64,000 bases of DNA, from positions 11,502-75,501 of the forward strand of contig CAAFXE010000218.1 of the NCBI GenBank assembly GCA_900766915.1. Direction: 5' to 3'. Shown here piece after piece: positions 59,603 to 64,000 of the stretch; within the stretch, counting starts at the first letter, position 1; every line of letters starts with the position of its first letter. The stretch comes from Lachnospiraceae bacterium. Lineage in GTDB: Bacteria; Bacillota; Clostridia; Lachnospirales; Lachnospiraceae. The notes below the pieces were generated by a model, which was given only the letters and a program-made list of their open reading frames with translations, did no database searches and was not told where the DNA came from. Position numbers and translations under genes: made by a program.

Positions 59603-59926
59603 ATGAAAAAAACACATTCAGTAACCTTTCGTGTTGAAGAATCCGAACACGATTTCATCAAATTCCAAGCCGACGAAATCGGCATGACAGTTTCTGAATA
59701 CATCAGAAAGCGGATGCAAGACAAACCTATTGTTAAGGTATATCAGTCAAGGGAACTTTTGCAGCAGATCAATGCAATCGGAAACAATATCAATCAGATA
59801 GCAAAATACTCAAATATTATCAGAGGCATCAACAGTTCAGACATACAGGAAATCAAATGCGATATGGCAAATCTCAAGCAGCAAATCTATCAATTCTTAG
59901 GAAGTGCTGATCTCCGATGCCAGTAA
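59603..59926 (+). CDS. MobC-like relaxosome accessory protein
   Basis: 107 aa from the ATG behind AAAGGAG. The N-terminal ribbon-helix-helix-type VTFRVEESEHDFIKFQADEI and GMTVSEYIRKRM, then NAIGNNINQIAKYSN, are the typical features of MobC. It binds oriT and helps the relaxase. Its stop overlaps the relaxase gene by ten bases. Confidence 0.88.
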   Translation: MKKTHSVTFRVEESEHDFIKFQADEIGMTVSEYIRKRMQDKPIVKVYQSRELLQQINAIGNNINQIAKYSNIIRGINSSDIQEIKCDMANLKQQIYQFLGSADLRCQ

Positions 59927-60699
59927 TCAAAATCATTCCATCTAAATCCAGAGTCTCACGTATCGAAGCCTATATTAAAAACCCAGACAAAACAGACTCG
60001 GAAACCTATTTTAGTAATTTATGCGATGAAGATAATGTTACAAAATCTTTTCAGGTTTTTAATAAATGCTTTCATGCTCAATCAAATAAACGTACCTACT
60101 ATCATATCATTATCAGTTATAACCCGAAAGACCATGTTACCGCTGAACAGTGTAGACAAATGACAAAAGACCTTTGCGAACGGACAAAACTGACCGATTA
60201 TCCATACTTTGGTGCCGTCCATACAGACACAGACCATATGCACTGCCATATCATAGTTAATAACTGTTCCGTCTTTGGGAAATCATACCAATCCACCAGA
60301 GCAAGCACAAAGGAGTTACAAACCATTGCAAATGAAATATGTTTAAAAAACGGCTTTCTTCATTCCGTCATCGATACCGAAACAAAAGCAGCAAATCGGC
60401 TGACTACAGTCGAAGCCCAAATGATTCTAAAGAAAAAGCTGTTGCCATGGAAAGAAGTGTTACGGTATCAAATCGAAGAAGCCTTGCAACATTCTGTAAC
60501 GCTAAATGAATTTGTATGTAATATGAAAAAGCAGTTTAATGTAATCGTATCAGAAAATTCCAAAGGGGAATTACGTTTCCAAACCACCCAGACCAAAAAG
60601 CCCTGCCCTGCCAGACGATTAGGAAACGATTACTGTCGGGAAAATATTGAAAAATGCCTGCAAAAAAACCTTGTCCAAGAAAGGAGCATTCACAAATGA
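59917..60699 (+). CDS. Relaxase (MobA-like)
   Basis: 260 aa. Nicks oriT and carries the strand into the recipient. The metal-binding histidine block is HTDTDHMHCH (102-111, H-x-D-x-x-H-x-H). A candidate attacking tyrosine is Tyr31. The protein is short; there is no helicase or primase tail. The start lies inside the MobC gene, and the ATGA at its end links to the coupling protein. Confidence 0.9.
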   Translation: MPVIKIIPSKSRVSRIEAYIKNPDKTDSETYFSNLCDEDNVTKSFQVFNKCFHAQSNKRTYYHIIISYNPKDHVTAEQCRQMTKDLCERTKLTDYPYFGAVHTDTDHMHCHIIVNNCSVFGKSYQSTRASTKELQTIANEICLKNGFLHSVIDTETKAANRLTTVEAQMILKKKLLPWKEVLRYQIEEALQHSVTLNEFVCNMKKQFNVIVSENSKGELRFQTTQTKKPCPARRLGNDYCRENIEKCLQKNLVQERSIHK

Positions 60700-62297
60700 G
60701 TTTAAATGGTGAGCGTTTAAAACAATTCACTGAATACAAAAGCAGTTTTCAAATTTCTGATTTTCAATCTCCTGTCCAAAAAACATCTTCTCCACCTATG
60801 AACAATGTCAAACCACCCAAACGCATGAATCTATCATTACTGCATTATTGCAAAATCTTAATTTGTTTCACTGGTGTGTGGATGATTCCATTATTTCATT
60901 TTTCCGGATTAATTATTCAAAATTACTGGATGATTTATGTTGCAGCAATCACAGCAATATCTTTTGGCAACTTAAACTTATTTCTCATAGGTAAGCGTGA
61001 TTTTGGGCTATGGGATACATTCACAATACTGTCACTTACTAACACGATCTGGAAATACGAAGAAGAACGTCAAAAAAATCCACCTCTGGCAAAACAGCTG
61101 CATTTAGCTGACAGCGGAATATATTTTGGACGTAAAGACGGTGCAGATGTGGGAAAAAACATCAAAACCGACGGGCATATCATTGTATTTGGTGGCAGCG
61201 GTTCTGGGAAAAGCAGCTGCATTGCAATCCCTACACTTAATCGATATGATTGCGGTGTTTTAGCGATTGATGTCAAAGATGGTGGAGAACTGGAGCGAAA
61301 GAGCATCGCAAACGGAATATCCCATACTTTTCGTCCTGGTGACGTAAATAGCATTGGTTATGACCCATTCTGGTTTCTGGATGCAGCAAAGCCTGAAAAT
61401 GGAATCAAAGAAATTGTCTATGCGTTGATTCCAACAGACACAAAAAATCCTACCGACTTCTGGATAATGAATGAACAACGTTTTCTTCTGGCTGCATTGT
61501 ATTTTTGCTATGATATGGAGCAGAGCTTCATTGAAAGCTGTCGTACCATTTACGCATTAACAACAAAAGAATTATTAGACCGAATTGCCAAAAGCGACTG
61601 CAAATTTGCAAAGGATGGTATGTCAGATTTTTTTGGAATGGCAGAAGAAACTTTAGGTGGCATAGTCGGTGGTGTTGGAAATGCAATAAGCACCTTTGTA
61701 ACTGACCGAGATATTTTAACCGTATTATCTAAAAAATCCATTATGACACCTGAATTATTGCTAAACGGGGAAAGGCTTTTTATATGTATTCCAGAGCACA
61801 AACTGGATGTGTATCGAGAACTGTTGCAGCTAATCATCACACAATTTTTACGTTACTTCGAGCAGCTTACTGATGTACAAACAAAGCCTGTATTATTCAT
61901 GTTGGATGAATTTGCACGTTTGGGAAGATACGATAAATTGGTCAATGGGCTTGCCACCTTGCGTTCCAAACAGGTAACAATCATGATACTTACGCAGTCA
62001 ATCAGTCAGCTTGATGCAATATATGGGAAAGATAACAGAAAGGTTATGACCGATAATTGTGCTTATAAGGTGATATTAAATGCCAGTGATGCAGATAGTC
62101 AGCAGTATTTCTCAAAACTTGCCGGAACGTATACCAAACATCAAAAGTCCTATACCAAAGGACGCAGCAGTTCTTACAGCATATCAGAACATGAAGTTCC
62201 TATCATCAAACCAGAGCAATTCGCTACCTTAAAGCAAGCACTGCTTATCTCTCCCTTTGGCATTCAATGGATTGAAAAATGCCCCTACTACAAGTAG
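60696..62297 (+). CDS. VirD4/TraG-type coupling protein
   Basis: 533 aa from the ATG of MSLNGERL, overlapping the relaxase stop, with AAAGGAG upstream. Two N-terminal membrane helices (about 52-70, 78-98), Walker A GGSGSGKS (166-173) and Walker B in VLFMLDEFARLG. It brings the relaxase-DNA to the transfer channel; the channel genes are not in view, so the element may depend on a helper or carry them further on. A hairpin overlaps the end of the gene. Confidence 0.92.
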   Translation: MSLNGERLKQFTEYKSSFQISDFQSPVQKTSSPPMNNVKPPKRMNLSLLHYCKILICFTGVWMIPLFHFSGLIIQNYWMIYVAAITAISFGNLNLFLIGKRDFGLWDTFTILSLTNTIWKYEEERQKNPPLAKQLHLADSGIYFGRKDGADVGKNIKTDGHIIVFGGSGSGKSSCIAIPTLNRYDCGVLAIDVKDGGELERKSIANGISHTFRPGDVNSIGYDPFWFLDAAKPENGIKEIVYALIPTDTKNPTDFWIMNEQRFLLAALYFCYDMEQSFIESCRTIYALTTKELLDRIAKSDCKFAKDGMSDFFGMAEETLGGIVGGVGNAISTFVTDRDILTVLSKKSIMTPELLLNGERLFICIPEHKLDVYRELLQLIITQFLRYFEQLTDVQTKPVLFMLDEFARLGRYDKLVNGLATLRSKQVTIMILTQSISQLDAIYGKDNRKVMTDNCAYKVILNASDADSQQYFSKLAGTYTKHQKSYTKGRSSSYSISEHEVPIIKPEQFATLKQALLISPFGIQWIEKCPYYK

Positions 62298-62308
62298 GGG
62301 TCATTTTT
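62282..62308 (+). terminator. Terminator of the mobilisation operon
   Basis: CCCCTACT pairs with AGTAGGGG around ACA, followed by TCATTTTT. It overlaps the stop codon region of the coupling protein. Confidence 0.78.
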
Positions 62309-62373
62309 GACAAGACGAGTACATATTAATATTTTTCTTCATTTATATGAATTTCTGTAAATGAAATAATAAA

Positions 62374-62664
62374 TCATTCTTGTTTTTCCCTTAACATATC
62401 TACTAATTGTGAAACCAATTCTATTTCATTATCAGAAAGTCCTGACACGTCAACATTTCGTTTGTCCGTCACGCCCAGTAAAAAATCAGTCGAAACATGA
62501 TAGATACATGCCAATTTCACTAAGACATCATAAGATGGGTAGCGTGTCCCTGATTCATATGACGATATTGCACTGATCGCCACTCCTGTCCTATCTGCAA
62601 CTTGCTTTTGCGTAAGCCTCTTCTCCAAGCGTAAAGATTTCAATTTCGCACCAAAATTCACCAT
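62374..62664 (-). CDS. Phage-type XRE repressor (96 aa)
   Basis: The HTH occupies about residues 5-65 (DRTGVAISAISSYESGTRYPS), with a short C-terminal helix LSDNEIELVSQLVDML. It shares the layout of the XRE protein at 123-407, and of small repressors that control transfer in integrative elements. It diverges from the secreted protein gene; an inverted repeat between them is a likely operator. Confidence 0.88.
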   Translation of the reverse strand: MVNFGAKLKSLRLEKRLTQKQVADRTGVAISAISSYESGTRYPSYDVLVKLACIYHVSTDFLLGVTDKRNVDVSGLSDNEIELVSQLVDMLREKQE

Positions 62665-62685
62665 GTATCGTACCTCTTTTACTTG

Positions 62686-62731
62686 TAGTGTATCAATTAG
62701 TATTTTCGTTATGGTGAAATTAGTTACACTA
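62686..62731. promoter_or_regulatory. Operator-like inverted repeat of the XRE repressor
   Basis: TAGTGTATCAATTAG and AATTAGTTACACTA are imperfect inverted copies about 17 bases apart, 22 bases upstream of the repressor start. Confidence 0.5.
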
Positions 62732-62747
62732 AAACAGAAATTTTTTG

Positions 62748-62776
62748 TTGAATTTGGCTAATGTCGATGCTAGAAT
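62748..62776 (+). promoter_or_regulatory. Promoter of the secreted protein gene
   Basis: TTGAAT, 17 bases, TAGAAT, about 65 bases before the start codon. Confidence 0.5.
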
Positions 62777-62840
62777 GAAACCGTAACATAGAAAGACTAT
62801 GTGAACCAACAATTAAACGAGGAAAGAAGGAGAACAAAAC

Positions 62841-64000
62841 ATGAGGACAAAAACACTCTGCAAAAAATTGCTTGTTGCAGTTGTTGCCGTTGCTTTGGCA
62901 ATTCCCCCAATAACTGCAAGTATGCCTGTTAATGCTGAGAATTCACAACAAAGTTCCTATTATCAAGACTGGAGTACAGCCGAAGCAGCCGTTATCAAAG
63001 CATGCGGTATTCAGAGTCCAGACAAGTATACGGAAACTCAGGCAGATCTTATTGTAAGATTTTTAAATGAATGGACAGCCAAAGTGTTAGAAACGTTAAA
63101 TGAAGATGAAGCTAATTCTGTGTTATCTGAAGCCAAAACGGCATTTGAAGCTTTAAATCTCGATGATGAAGAGGCAATGGAAGACCATGCACAGTTAATT
63201 GCTGCAAGAGAAGCAGCGGTAGCTGAAAAGACTCCTATCATGAATGCAAACATTGCAAATGGAAACTATACAAAAGCTTCAAGAACAGAATATGAAAATG
63301 CTGCAAGAGCATCTTTGACAGCTATGTATAATGCTGAGAGCATGGATACATTGAACGCAGAAAAGGCTAATTTTGATTCATTAAGTTCTATACTTGTTGA
63401 ATTATCTGCAGATTTAATCGCAGCAAAAGAAGCCGCTAAAAGGGATTTAAATGAATACAGAGCTGAATGCGAAAATATTACAGTAATTGATAGCTATTTA
63501 GATATGATCGATAATGCTGATACAGTAAGTGAAATTAATCAAGCTGTTACAGATGGGAAAGCATATCTGTTAAATCGCGTAAATGCAAATATTGATGCAT
63601 ATATTGACGCTAAACTAGACAAAATTATCGAAAAAAGAGATAGCTATAAAGATGAACTTGGTGATAAATTTACAGAATTAAACAGATACGTTAATGCAAA
63701 TATTAATCAATTATTTTCTGCAACAACGAAAGACACTGTAGATTCTGCATATTCAACCTTAATTGGTGGAATTGAAAACAAAGTTGTTGAACTCAAAAAT
63801 GGAACAACGAATATTCCTGTTACTGGCATCTCATTAAACAAGAACTCTGCAGAGCTTAAAGTTAACGATACCGTTCAGCTTACTGCAACTGTTTCGCCAG
63901 ACAATGCTACCAACAAAACTGTAATCTGGTCTGTTGACAATGCAAGTATTGCATCCGTTGACAGTAATGGTTTGGTAACTGCCAAAGCAGCTGGTACTGC
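62841..64000 (+). CDS. Secreted Ig-like (BIG2) surface protein, 3' end outside the window
   Basis: 386 codons are open to the window edge. AAGGAG precedes ATG. The signal peptide (1-32) ends near VNA-EN. Residues 35-320 are mostly helical with many Ala, Asp, Asn and Glu, low complexity in places (AAKEAAKRD). From about 327 a bacterial Ig-like type 2 domain starts: PVTGISLNKNSAELKVNDTV then ATVSPDNATNKTVIWSVDN. More such domains and an anchor would lie beyond. Likely a surface adhesin or binding protein carried as cargo. Confidence 0.8.
   Translation, partial: MRTKTLCKKLLVAVVAVALAIPPITASMPVNAENSQQSSYYQDWSTAEAAVIKACGIQSPDKYTETQADLIVRFLNEWTAKVLETLNEDEANSVLSEAKTAFEALNLDDEEAMEDHAQLIAAREAAVAEKTPIMNANIANGNYTKASRTEYENAARASLTAMYNAESMDTLNAEKANFDSLSSILVELSADLIAAKEAAKRDLNEYRAECENITVIDSYLDMIDNADTVSEINQAVTDGKAYLLNRVNANIDAYIDAKLDKIIEKRDSYKDELGDKFTELNRYVNANINQLFSATTKDTVDSAYSTLIGGIENKVVELKNGTTNIPVTGISLNKNSAELKVNDTVQLTATVSPDNATNKTVIWSVDNASIASVDSNGLVTAKAAGT

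Larger units (their letters stand above)
57858..64000 (+). mobile_element. Left part of an integrative/mobilisable element
   Basis: From the regulator remnant to the window end: 9-bp direct repeats, DUF5688 gene, candidate oriT, MobC, relaxase, VirD4-type protein, phage-like repressor and a secreted Ig-like cargo gene. No integrase is in the window; it should be at the other end. AT content is higher than in the flanking folate and sulfur genes. Confidence 0.75.

Overview
The window reads as a chromosomal segment of a low-to-mid GC Firmicute of the Lachnospiraceae type (Blautia/Ruminococcus-like gut anaerobe). The clues are a GlgC/GlgD pair, a ddh-type diaminopimelate dehydrogenase, SpoVT, a 392-residue Prs, a folC-folE-HD-folP-folBK operon, AGGAGG ribosome sites, and DUF5688 next to a mobilisation module. 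No species can be named from the sequence alone.

Layout. 1-3700 is an accessory segment: an XRE regulator, a receptor-like Ser/Thr kinase with an XRE-like partner, and small proteins. It abuts two tandem tRNA-Gln(CTG) genes. 3700-20500 is core chromosome: pncB, spoVT, ddh, a PrsA-type foldase, mfd-pth, glgC-glgD, murC, the primosome pair dnaD-dnaI behind a cluster of DnaA boxes, and prs. 20500-36500 handles glycans and the cell surface: a domain-permuted membrane GH3 with a small membrane protein and a GPH transporter; a divergent operon of an MBOAT acyltransferase with two SGNH/leucine-rich-repeat proteins and a small membrane protein; then GH78 and GH2 glycosidases. 36600-48100 is a mosaic: an AgrC/AgrA-like two-component pair, an MNT/HEPN pair, MATE, MarR-flavodoxin, a regulator with 20 glycines spaced exactly five residues apart, an alpha/beta hydrolase, a RelB/PIN pair, gene remnants, an XRE membrane regulator and a TetR-ABC operon.

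48300-52400 is the folate operon. 52400-57800 looks like a sulfite/sulfane-sulfur module: a YeiH exporter, a siroheme sulfite reductase-like protein, a CoA-disulfide-reductase/rhodanese fusion, a divergent LysR regulator and thioredoxin. At about 57800 an integrative element begins next to a severed C-terminus of an OmpR-type response regulator. It carries 9-bp direct repeats, a DUF5688 gene, a candidate oriT, MobC, a relaxase, a VirD4 coupling protein, a phage-type repressor, and a secreted Ig-like protein that runs off the window.

The strongest candidates for new biology are the MBOAT/SGNH/LRR surface-acylation operon, the DnaA-box cluster before dnaD-dnaI, the pentad-repeat regulator, and the element boundary inside a response-regulator gene. 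All functions are inferred from motifs and context; no database search was run.
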